From assembly GCA_949746915.1 (NCBI GenBank), contig CATKEA010000199.1, positions 1 to 18,193 on the forward strand: a stretch of 18,193 nt of DNA. The letters run 5' to 3'. Positions within the stretch are counted from its first letter, which is position 1, and every line of letters begins with the position of its first letter. The position numbers were made by a program, and so were the translations under genes. Origin of the DNA: an uncultured Bacilli bacterium. Its GTDB lineage: Bacteria > Bacillota_I > Bacilli_A > RF39 > UBA660. A model generated the notes under the pieces. That model worked only from the letters and a program-made list of their open reading frames with translations, did not search any database and was not told the origin of the DNA. This document shows positions 7,718 through 14,160 of this stretch, piece by piece.

Positions 7718-7983
7718 ATATAAAAGAACTTCCAATTGGATCTTTAGTGATGTTAAAAAACGAATTACGTAAAATTATTATTTTAGGATATGATCAAAAA
7801 CTTGTAAGTGATCCATCAAAAAATTTTGATTATGTGGGATGTTTTTTTCCAGAAGCTTATGTTACTGCTAGTAAAAATATTTTATTTAATAAGGATGACA
7901 TTAAAAAGGTTTATTATTTAGGATATCAAGATTCGTCTTTTGATGATTTTTGTAATAAACGTGGACAGGGAGGTAATGGCTAA
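7714..7983 (+). CDS. DUF4176-like T7SS accessory protein, copy 2
   Basis: An 89-aa paralogue of the preceding gene and the clearer family match: it opens with L-P-I-G-S-L-V-M-L-K, contains F-D-Y-V-G-C-F-F-P-E, and has F-N-K-D-D-I-K-K-V-Y-Y-L-G-Y near the end. It overlaps its neighbours at both ends (ATGA upstream, TAATG downstream), so it should be made together with copy 1 and with the 226-aa protein that follows. That coupling suggests it assists the 7983 product or a nearby WXG100 pair, but no direct evidence of binding is visible. It ends in a short Gly-rich tail. Confidence 0.87.
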   Translation: MNIKELPIGSLVMLKNELRKIIILGYDQKLVSDPSKNFDYVGCFFPEAYVTASKNILFNKDDIKKVYYLGYQDSSFDDFCNKRGQGGNG

Positions 7984-8663
7984 TGGGACAAGTTTCATTT
8001 GATGTTGATAATGTTAGTGCAAATTTGAATGAACAATTCCAACCTATGGTTGTAAATAAATTTGTTACCGAAGTTTCTAATTTTCATAATTCTAATGCTT
8101 ATACTGCGTTAAATGGATATGGGCGTTGTGGTATTTCGAGTTTCATATCTACAATTGAATCTAGAATAGCGAAAATAGACGATGAATTAAGGAATTTAGA
8201 AAAGTATGTGATTTCTTCTATTGATAATTATCGTGGTCTTGAAAATAGGCTTTTAGAAAGAGGAGGCAGTTTTCAGGTAGATAGTGATGCGCTAACTAGT
8301 TGTTTAACATCAGTTGTTGAAATAAGTAAATTTACAAGAGATTATAGAAGTGATGATTCAATGGCTTTTTTAGAATATAAACCTAAATATACATCATTTA
8401 GTAGTTCTTCTATTGTTAGTGGACAAGCTAATAAACAAGTTATTTATGGAAATAGTATTTCTAAGTATGCAACAAATAATGATTCTGGATATAATGTTTC
8501 TAGTGTTTATAAACCAAAAGAAGAAGTAGTAATTGATAATGAAGAAAATTATTCTGTTAGCATTTCTGATTTTTTTGATAATTTTTTAACAACTACATCA
8601 AAGTCTGTTATAAATTTTGATATTTCTTCAAATTATTCACAAGGAGAATCAACTAATGAATAG
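7983..8663 (+). CDS. T7SS substrate-like protein, YxxxE type, with a disordered tail
   Basis: A 226-aa protein with no recognised toxin domain. Residues 1 to about 125 look helical and contain Y-R-G-L-E at 83-87, matching the position of Y-x-x-x-D in the effectors downstream. The hairpin turn lacks tryptophan and instead reads N-G-Y-G-R-C-G (44-50). From about 130 onward it is rich in Ser, Asn and Tyr and probably disordered. Its start overlaps the DUF4176 stop codon, and a W-type WXG100 gene follows 15 bases later. The likely role is a secreted protein or an export partner; the family is not known to me. Confidence 0.72.
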   Translation: MGQVSFDVDNVSANLNEQFQPMVVNKFVTEVSNFHNSNAYTALNGYGRCGISSFISTIESRIAKIDDELRNLEKYVISSIDNYRGLENRLLERGGSFQVDSDALTSCLTSVVEISKFTRDYRSDDSMAFLEYKPKYTSFSSSSIVSGQANKQVIYGNSISKYATNNDSGYNVSSVYKPKEEVVIDNEENYSVSISDFFDNFLTTTSKSVINFDISSNYSQGESTNE

Positions 8664-8678
8664 AGGGGAGTTGGTGTT

Positions 8679-8990
8679 ATGAAGAAGATAGAGGTAGATT
8701 TTGGTCAATTAGATAGTTATACTAATAAATTAGATCAATTGAATGATGAATATTCAAAAAATATTTTTGCATTTAAGAATAAAGTAAATGGTATTAAAGA
8801 AAACTCTTTTTGGGGTGGAGATGATACTGATCAATATATGAGTACAATATTAACTACTTATATGGATTCTTTTGAAAAAATTTTAGAGTTATGTAGAGGA
8901 TATGTGGAGATGCTTAAATTTGTATCATCATCTACTAATTCTCTTGAAAGGGATTTATCAGCAAGAAAATTGACAAGAGAGGAGAAGTAA
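8679..8990 (+). CDS. WXG100 family protein (W-G-G)
   Basis: A 103-aa helical hairpin with S-F-W-G-G-D-D at the turn (W45), a canonical WXG100 position. AGAGGGGAG at 8662-8670 precedes ATG 8679. The second helix has L-E-L-C-R-G-Y-V-E-M-L, and the tail is charged, without a Y-x-x-x-D/E motif. It follows the Y-type 7983 gene and is only one base from the next WXG100 gene, so a heterodimer with either neighbour is plausible. Confidence 0.88.
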   Translation: MKKIEVDFGQLDSYTNKLDQLNDEYSKNIFAFKNKVNGIKENSFWGGDDTDQYMSTILTTYMDSFEKILELCRGYVEMLKFVSSSTNSLERDLSARKLTREEK

Positions 8991-8991
8991 A

Positions 8992-9303
8992 ATGGCTACA
9001 AAAGAAATTATTAAAACTGATGCAGTTGAAGGTGAGATGAATGGCTTAATAGAAATTTTGAAACGAATGGAAGATATTACTGAAAATTATCAAAAGAATA
9101 TGAAGCAAATAAATGAAATCATTTGGCATGGAGATGCATCTGATTATAATTTTAGTACATTTAGTAAAGACTATGAAAAGATAAAGGAATTACAAAGTAC
9201 AATTATGAATAATATTAAATTTTTGAATCAAGTTACTAGTATTTATAAAAATCTAGATATGGAAGCTATGAATCAAGTTTCAAAAATCGGAAAGGTTATT
9301 TAG
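8992..9303 (+). CDS. WXG100 family protein (W-H-G)
   Basis: A 103-aa protein with I-I-W-H-G-D-A at the turn (W45) flanked by two amphipathic helices. ATG 8992 lies one base after the previous stop codon, with GAGGAGAAG just before it, so the two genes should be translated together. It contains no Y-x-x-x-D/E motif at the expected site. Size, motif and context all fit an exported or chaperone-like ESAT-6-family subunit. Confidence 0.87.
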   Translation: MATKEIIKTDAVEGEMNGLIEILKRMEDITENYQKNMKQINEIIWHGDASDYNFSTFSKDYEKIKELQSTIMNNIKFLNQVTSIYKNLDMEAMNQVSKIGKVI

Positions 9304-9312
9304 GTGATAGGT

Positions 9313-9759
9313 ATGCAGGAAGATTTTAGATCACTTTCAGTTAGTACAGATGGCCCTTCAAATTTTTCAATACAAATGGGTGTAATAAAGAGTAATTTGC
9401 AGTCTTTTTTGAGTCAAACTTCTATTAGTTGGAAAGGTGAATCATTTAATCATTTTAGTAGTGAACAAAGAAATTGTATTAATAGTTGTAAAAAATTAGA
9501 AACACAGTTGCAGATGCTTTGTGATATTATTGGTTTAATAAATGAGCATATAAGAGATCTTAATGAAAAAGAGAGATTAGAAGAAGAAAATCGCAGATTA
9601 TATCCAGATTTATATTGGTATGATTCTGATGGTGATGAACATATAAATCGTAGTATTCAAAGACGAATAAGGGCAAATGAAAGCATGATAGATAAATTAA
9701 TTAATAATTTAAATGCATATGTATCACATATAAAAAGTATTACAGGGGGGATAGTATGA
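9313..9759 (+). CDS. Extended WXG100 protein with an acidic insert
   Basis: A 148-aa protein beginning at ATG 9313. The in-frame GTG 9304 is rejected because TAGGTGAT (9301-9308) is the ribosome binding site for 9313. The first 85 residues are a WXG100 hairpin with S-W-K-G-E (W40). The second helix then runs on through a charged region (R-L-E-E-E-N-R-R), followed by Y-W-Y-D-S-D-G-D-E at about 101-109 and a last helix. The D-S-D-G-D run resembles part of a calcium-binding loop, but a full EF-hand is not present. Its last four bases overlap the next gene (ATGA), so it probably works with the 9756 product. Confidence 0.82.
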   Translation: MQEDFRSLSVSTDGPSNFSIQMGVIKSNLQSFLSQTSISWKGESFNHFSSEQRNCINSCKKLETQLQMLCDIIGLINEHIRDLNEKERLEEENRRLYPDLYWYDSDGDEHINRSIQRRIRANESMIDKLINNLNAYVSHIKSITGGIV

Positions 9760-10070
9760 AAATAGATTCTAGAGAAATTAAACAAGATATTGATTCTCTT
9801 CAAAAATGTGGAGATCGTTATGTTGAAATATTTCAAAACTTTCAAAATATTGTAAACTTATTAAGAGATAATAGGATTCTTTCATCACAACTTATTGATA
9901 AACAGGGTAGCGATACTATTAGTCAGATGAAAATAATAAGTGATAAACTTCGTGAAAATTGTAATACTTTTGCAAAATATTTACAAGAGAATGTAATTGA
10001 TCATTATGTAGAAGTTGATCAAAAGACAGTACAGAAGATTGATAAAAATGAAGGGAGAAGGTTGGTATAA
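9756..10070 (+). CDS. W-less WXG100-like partner with Y-x-x-x-D motif
   Basis: A 104-aa all-helical protein of WXG100 size that lacks any tryptophan. It carries H-Y-V-E-V-D at 83-88 (Y84, D88), the same position as in the large substrates. In ESX-type heterodimers, one partner supplies a W-type turn and the other a C-terminal Y-x-x-x-D/E, so this looks like the Y partner of an adjacent W-type protein. It overlaps the 9313 gene by four bases and the W-A-G gene at 10070 by one, making both candidate partners. It may be an unusual T7SS export chaperone rather than a cargo. Confidence 0.72.
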   Translation: MKIDSREIKQDIDSLQKCGDRYVEIFQNFQNIVNLLRDNRILSSQLIDKQGSDTISQMKIISDKLRENCNTFAKYLQENVIDHYVEVDQKTVQKIDKNEGRRLV

Positions 10071-10381
10071 TGGGAAATGATGTTATTTATACTGATTTAT
10101 CTCAAGTGGATTACAGTATTAATCAGTTAGAAAGTTTATGTAATCAACAACAAGTTGAAAATAATAAAGAAGTAGAACGTATTATTGAAAAGTTAACAAC
10201 AGAAAGTTGGGCTGGAGCTACTGATACAGAAGCTTTTAAAAATAAATTTGCTGAGTATCAGGAAAATTTAAGAAAAATGGCTTATTTTTATAGTCAGGTT
10301 ATTGATGATTTAAGATCTATTAGGGTAGACATGGAAGATCAGATGCAGTCTAGACCTAATATTCATACAGATGGATTTTAA
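10070..10381 (+). CDS. WXG100 family protein (W-A-G)
   Basis: A 103-aa protein with E-S-W-A-G-A-T at the turn (W47). The start overlaps the previous stop codon by one base. Its TAA ends at 10381, 14 bases before the start of the M15 peptidase effector at 10396. That spacing, and the repeated order of a W-type gene followed by a Y-type substrate, make it the likely export partner of the peptidase effector. That pairing is inference from gene order. Confidence 0.87.
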   Translation: MGNDVIYTDLSQVDYSINQLESLCNQQQVENNKEVERIIEKLTTESWAGATDTEAFKNKFAEYQENLRKMAYFYSQVIDDLRSIRVDMEDQMQSRPNIHTDGF

Positions 10382-10395
10382 TGGGGTGGTTTATA

Positions 10396-11601
10396 ATGGC
10401 AGAAATATCTTTAAAGAAAGAAGTTCTAGAAACTACAATTGCTAATATTAATACAAATGTTTCAAATCTTAATGAACATTTTAATAGTATTTGCAATCAG
10501 GTAGATATGATAAAGGGTGTTTGGGTTGATAATATTGGTTTATTTGATAACATTACGACTTTACTTAATTCTATTAGGGAAGTAAATAGGGATTATAGAG
10601 CTTTTGCAGAAGAATTTACAAAAGTATTAAAAGAAATGGTTATTAACTATGAAGAAATTGATAAGAAAGTAAGTTCTAGTGTTTCTATTGGAGATATTGT
10701 AACTATGACACTTGGTGCTAAAGCATTTAGTAATTTTGATTTTGCTAAAACAGCTAATAATGCAAGTAATCTTGCTAGTAATAGTTTTTTGAATGAAAAA
10801 AATGTTTATAAAGAGGCATTTACAGATGGCGAGTATAAATTAAATTATTTAGATGATAATGTTGTTAGAATAGATAAAGATGGTTTTCCTATGGTTTTTA
10901 CAACAAAGGAGAATGCAGAAGCTTTAATTAATAGTGGAAATAGTACAAGTACACCGAGTAATTCTTATAATTCGAATGTTAATGAAGCAACAAGCTCCAA
11001 TGCCTATAGCCAATTAGGAAATACAAAATTTAGTACATCCGCTAAAGCTGCTAATACTGAGATGTTGCAGTCTCCTGATTCACTTACTAAGAAAATGGCA
11101 GCTAAAGTTTTGGAAGGTAAAGTTGATACATCTAATTTGTATACTTATGATAAAAATGGACGAGTTAGCTTAAATGAGTTACATCCAAAAGTTGAGGATA
11201 TGAAAAACCAGTTAATTGAAGAATGTGCTAGACTGGGAATACCGATTAAGATAACAGAATCAGTTCGCTCTGTTGGTAGACAAGATCAACTTTATGCACA
11301 AGGTAGAACTGCTCCTGGTAGCAGGGTAACGAATGCAAAGGGTTCATCTTATTCTTCTAATCATCAGTGGGGTATTGCATTTGATGTTTGTATGGCAAAT
11401 GGTGATCCTTATGATGTTGATAAGCTAAAGCAAGTTGGTGAGATTGGTAAGTCTATTGGGCTTGAATGGGGTGGAGATTGGACAACAATTGTTGATATGC
11501 CACATTTTCAATTATCTGATTACGGTAGTAGTACAAAAGAAATTAAGGCTATGTATGGAACACCTGATAAGTTTGCAAATACATGGAATGAAAATGATTA
11601 G
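10396..11601 (+). CDS. Predicted T7SS-secreted M15-family peptidoglycan peptidase
   Basis: A 401-aa modular protein starting at ATG 10396, chosen over ATG 10381 because GGGGTGGT (10383-10390) lies between them. Residues 1-100 form a helical export domain with Y-E-E-I-D at 85-89 (also W43-V-D). About 115-178 is a module shared with the proteins at 11927 and 14161. A Ser/Asn-rich linker follows to about 225, then a C-terminal M15 zinc peptidase domain: H323 and D330 in S-N-H-Q-W-G-I-A-F-D, with D367 and H370 in D-M-P-H-F-Q-L. This H-x6-D plus D-x2-H layout matches L-alanyl-D-glutamate or D-Ala-D-Ala type cell-wall peptidases. It probably cuts peptidoglycan stem peptides outside the membrane; the exact bond is not readable here. 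No signal peptide is seen, which fits type VII export. Confidence 0.88.
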   Translation: MAEISLKKEVLETTIANINTNVSNLNEHFNSICNQVDMIKGVWVDNIGLFDNITTLLNSIREVNRDYRAFAEEFTKVLKEMVINYEEIDKKVSSSVSIGDIVTMTLGAKAFSNFDFAKTANNASNLASNSFLNEKNVYKEAFTDGEYKLNYLDDNVVRIDKDGFPMVFTTKENAEALINSGNSTSTPSNSYNSNVNEATSSNAYSQLGNTKFSTSAKAANTEMLQSPDSLTKKMAAKVLEGKVDTSNLYTYDKNGRVSLNELHPKVEDMKNQLIEECARLGIPIKITESVRSVGRQDQLYAQGRTAPGSRVTNAKGSSYSSNHQWGIAFDVCMANGDPYDVDKLKQVGEIGKSIGLEWGGDWTTIVDMPHFQLSDYGSSTKEIKAMYGTPDKFANTWNEND

Positions 11602-11622
11602 TTAAATAGGAGGTTTTAGAAA

Positions 11623-11904
11623 ATGGATTCTAAATTTAAGTATGATCCAGATGGTATAATTCAGTTGGCTGCTAACATTGCTAATCATAAAGGGCAAATG
11701 AGTAATATTATTATGGAATTGAAAAAATATGTTGAACAGTTGCAAGATGATTGGAAAAGTGATACTAGTGTAGCTTTTGTTGAACGTTATAATGAATTAT
11801 ATAAACGGGTTGATGCAGTTATTGAATCAATTGGAAACACAGAAGAGTCACTTGTATGTATAGCAAAGTATGTTCAAAATCAAGAAAAAGATATTTTAAA
11901 TTAA
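11623..11904 (+). CDS. WXG100-like protein (W-K-S variant)
   Basis: A 93-aa helical hairpin with D-D-W-K-S-D at the turn (W44), where serine replaces glycine, and Y-N-E-L-Y-K-R in the second helix, a pattern common in WXG100 proteins. TAGGAGGT at 11608-11615 precedes ATG 11623. It sits between two Y-type effectors, 21 bases after the peptidase gene and 22 before the next substrate. By the local order it most likely partners the 11927 product. Confidence 0.86.
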   Translation: MDSKFKYDPDGIIQLAANIANHKGQMSNIIMELKKYVEQLQDDWKSDTSVAFVERYNELYKRVDAVIESIGNTEESLVCIAKYVQNQEKDILN

Positions 11905-11926
11905 TTTTTAGTTTGGGGTGATTATT

Positions 11927-13015
11927 TTGGCAAATATACTTGTAAATAGTAATAGCATTCAAGATTTTTCTAATATAGTAAAAGCTAAATCTAGTGAGTT
12001 AAGTGATGAGTTTAATTCATTGATTGCGTTAATTGGTGATGCTAAAGAAGTAATAGAGTCTAATAATGGTTCTATTGAATATATTGATGAAATCGGAAAT
12101 AATCTTAAAGATTTGAATAATAATTTTTCAAGTTTTAATAGTGATTTTTTAGAGGCTCTTCAAGGTATCCTTATCAATTATCAGCAAACTGATCAGAGTG
12201 TTAATAGTAATGTATCTAAGTTAGATGGTGCTACTGCTGTTATGTCTGTAGGTGCTGGTGGTTTAGCAGCTAGTGGATTTGATTTTAGTAAAGTATCTGG
12301 AAATGCTCATGATGCATCTAATGGGAACTTTATAAACGAGTCAAAGGTGCATAGTAGTGCTTTTGGTGAAGGAGAGTATACATTTCAATATCGTGAAGAT
12401 GGTTCTGTTAGGATAGATAAAAATGGTGTACCAATGGCTTTTACAACAAAGGAAAATGCAGATAAGATAACTGGTGGAATAGATAAAAAAACTGAATCAG
12501 CTTCAACTTTAACTGAAACAAAGAGGAGTATTAAGTTGGAACATGAAGAGGCTAAACGTTTATCGTCATCTGAAAATGTTCAAGAAGATTCTTCTAAAAC
12601 AAATAATGAGTTTTTAGAACGAACAGAAGAGACACATGAAGATTTATTTAAAACAAATAATGAGTTTTTAGAGCGAGCAGAAGAGGTACATAAAGATAGG
12701 CTTAAGCAAGAAGCTTTATATGGTGGTGGTCCATGGAGTGATGTAACAATAAGTAAGAAAAAGCCTTTCTCTGGATATGGTGGAGATAATTATATTGTTC
12801 AGCAAACAACTTATAAAGAAGGTCCTAATACAAGAACAATGGTAGTTTTAGCAAGTGGAGAGTATGTAACAGTTCCGGGAGGTAAAGTAAATAGTGTTAA
12901 TTCGTTTAATACGACATTAATGAATGCGCTTAGTCCAGAGCAAGCTAATGCTAAGTTATTGCCAGAAACACGTAAGAAAATTTATGAATATAAGCAATCA
13001 CATTTAGATAAATAA
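11927..13015 (+). CDS. Modular T7SS effector candidate with coiled-coil repeat and unknown C-terminal domain
   Basis: A 362-aa protein probably starting at TTG 11927. GTG 11918 lies inside the ribosome binding site (GGGGTGAT, 11915-11922). Starting at TTG gives M-A-N at the N-terminus, like M-A-E in its two relatives, and puts Y-Q-Q-T-D at exactly 85-89 as in both. Residues 1-100 are the export domain, about 118-183 the module shared with the 10396 and 14161 proteins. Two 18-residue copies of a charged helical repeat follow (224-241 and 242-259). Residues about 263-362 form a distinct C-terminal region with G-G-G-P-W-S-D-V and V-P-G-G-K-V-N-S-V-N-S-F-N. That region is where an activity would lie, but I do not recognise it. 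No immunity gene follows; a promoter comes next. Confidence 0.8.
   Translation: MANILVNSNSIQDFSNIVKAKSSELSDEFNSLIALIGDAKEVIESNNGSIEYIDEIGNNLKDLNNNFSSFNSDFLEALQGILINYQQTDQSVNSNVSKLDGATAVMSVGAGGLAASGFDFSKVSGNAHDASNGNFINESKVHSSAFGEGEYTFQYREDGSVRIDKNGVPMAFTTKENADKITGGIDKKTESASTLTETKRSIKLEHEEAKRLSSSENVQEDSSKTNNEFLERTEETHEDLFKTNNEFLERAEEVHKDRLKQEALYGGGPWSDVTISKKKPFSGYGGDNYIVQQTTYKEGPNTRTMVVLASGEYVTVPGGKVNSVNSFNTTLMNALSPEQANAKLLPETRKKIYEYKQSHLDK
12596..12703 (+). repeat. Two tandem 54-bp repeats within the 11927 gene
   Basis: Units 12596-12649 and 12650-12703 encode 18 residues each, both opening K-T-N-N-E-F-L-E-R and continuing with Glu/His-rich helix. The repeats have diverged at several positions, including amino-acid changes, so the duplication is not brand new. 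The likely result is a lengthened charged coiled-coil spacer between the shared module and the C-terminal domain. Confidence 0.85.
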
Positions 13016-13052
13016 CAATAATCTGATTAATTTAACGTAAACTTGTGTAAAA

Positions 13053-13085
13053 ATAATTGACTTGAAGTGTCAATTATAATAATAT
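13053..13085 (+). promoter_or_regulatory. Promoter with an embedded 25-bp inverted repeat before the second WXG100 operon
   Basis: TTGACT (13057-13062), 17 bases, TAATAT (13080-13085) form a plausible sigma-A promoter about 40 bases before ATG 13124. Overlapping it is a perfect inverted repeat: ATAATTGAC (13053-13061) and GTCAATTAT (13069-13077), with a 7-base centre. The left arm contains most of the -35 box, so a dimeric regulator bound there would block polymerase. This marks 13124-16611 as a separately controlled transcription unit. A perfect TATAAT at 13075-13080 is also present but too close to TTGACT (12 bases). Confidence 0.6.
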
Positions 13086-13123
13086 GAAAATGTAATATAA
13101 ATAATAATAGGAGGGAATTATTT

Positions 13124-13438
13124 ATGAATGATGGTTTTTCAATGACAGTAAACACAGATGATTTTATGGCATTAGCGAGTAATGTAAAAGGTTATGGTCA
13201 AGAATTATCTGTATTAGCAAATAAGTATTTAACAGAAATACAGACAATGAGAGAAAGTGGTGCGTGGCAAAGTCCGGCATCTTTAGAGTACGTTAATAAA
13301 TGTAGTGAATTTAAGCAAAGAGTAGAGCAGTTAAATGGTAAAATTGATGCTCTTTCACTTACAATGAATGAGTCTGCACAGTCAATTGCTGAAGCTGAAG
13401 CTAGTAATGTAGCAAAAGCTAATAGCTTATTACAATAG
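13124..13438 (+). CDS. WXG100-like protein (W-Q-S-P variant)
   Basis: A 104-aa predicted helical hairpin with G-A-W-Q-S-P-A at the turn (W48), the same W-x-S-P variation as the 7099 protein. The tail is rich in Ala, Glu and Ser and strongly helical. AGGAGGGA at 13110-13117 precedes ATG 13124. It is the first gene of the second operon and is followed 16 bases later by a W-less Y-type protein of similar size, a likely heterodimer partner. Confidence 0.84.
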   Translation: MNDGFSMTVNTDDFMALASNVKGYGQELSVLANKYLTEIQTMRESGAWQSPASLEYVNKCSEFKQRVEQLNGKIDALSLTMNESAQSIAEAEASNVAKANSLLQ

Positions 13439-13454
13439 GAAAGGGTGATTAATA

Positions 13455-13802
13455 ATGAATGGACAAATAAGAGTTGACGTTGCGGAGATGAATGCCGTAA
13501 AAGCTAAAGTGGATCAAAATATTTCAGAAATGGAAAGTTTTCATCAAAAGATTACAGCTGAGATGAACAGAATGGAAGGGGAAAATATTTATAAATCAAC
13601 ACAAGGTTCTAGAGCTATAATGGATTATTATGAAAGTTTAAGAACTGAAGCTCAAAAGCATATTCAAACTTTAACTAGTTTTAATACTAAGTTAGCAAAT
13701 GCTGCTGCAAAGTATTCTGCTAGTGAAAGTGAGCGTGCTGGTATTATTGGTAAAGCAAGTGAAAGTGTTGCTCAAGCTGCTGCACCTTTAAAAAGAAGCT
13801 AA
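13455..13802 (+). CDS. W-less WXG100-like partner with Y-x-x-x-E motif
   Basis: A 115-aa all-helical protein of WXG100 size with no tryptophan; the turn reads E-N-I-Y-K-S-T-Q-G. It carries K-Y-S-A-S-E at 86-91 (Y87, E91), at the same place as the motif in the large substrates, then an Ala/Ser-rich tail. The start ATG 13455 follows AAAGGGTGAT at 13440-13449. It is bracketed by two W-type genes (13124 and 13848), either of which could supply the W half of a dimer. Its arrangement matches that of the 9756 gene in the first operon. Confidence 0.76.
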   Translation: MNGQIRVDVAEMNAVKAKVDQNISEMESFHQKITAEMNRMEGENIYKSTQGSRAIMDYYESLRTEAQKHIQTLTSFNTKLANAAAKYSASESERAGIIGKASESVAQAAAPLKRS

Positions 13803-13847
13803 TAATGATTGTTAATTTTATAATTAAAATTTTGAGGAGATGAATTT

Positions 13848-14147
13848 ATGAGTGATTTAAATTTGAATGCTAGTCCTGATCAATTAAGGGAAACTGCATC
13901 TCGTATTGCTAGCTTAAGAGGTGAAGCAGAAAGTACTGCTACAAATCTTGATCGTCAGGTTGATACAATTAGAAGTGGTTGGCAAGGTGAAGCAAGTGAA
14001 GCTTATACTACAAAGTATACAGATTTACATAAAAGATTATCTAATGCTGTAAAAAATATTGAAGAAATTGAAACAGCTTTAAATAGAGCTGCTGAAAGTC
14101 TTGAACAAGAAGAAAACACGATGGGTAGAGAATTTGGGGGAGAATAG
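13848..14147 (+). CDS. Canonical WXG100/EsxA-like protein (W-Q-G-E)
   Basis: A 99-aa protein and the most typical WXG100 member in the window: S-G-W-Q-G-E-A at the turn (W45), a regular second helix with A-Y-T-T-K-Y-T-D-L-H, and an acidic Gly-rich end. This is close to the EsxA pattern, so it may be the main secreted ESAT-6-like core substrate, although the 6794 gene next to essC is another candidate. GAGGAGATG at 13834-13842 precedes ATG 13848. It ends 13 bases before the 14161 effector, again a W-type gene ahead of a Y-type substrate. I give no symbol because the orthology is unresolved. Confidence 0.92.
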   Translation: MSDLNLNASPDQLRETASRIASLRGEAESTATNLDRQVDTIRSGWQGEASEAYTTKYTDLHKRLSNAVKNIEEIETALNRAAESLEQEENTMGREFGGE

Positions 14148-14160
14148 GAGTTGACTTATT

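Noticed and set aside
13075..13080. Perfect TATAAT as the -10 box with TTGACT at 13057
   Set aside because: The 12-base spacing is too short; TAATAT at 13080-13085 gives the proper 17.
13814..13831. AT-only hairpin (AATTTTA / TAAAATT) before the 13848 gene
   Set aside because: Seven A-T pairs with no U-tract are weak and expected by chance in such AT-rich spacers.
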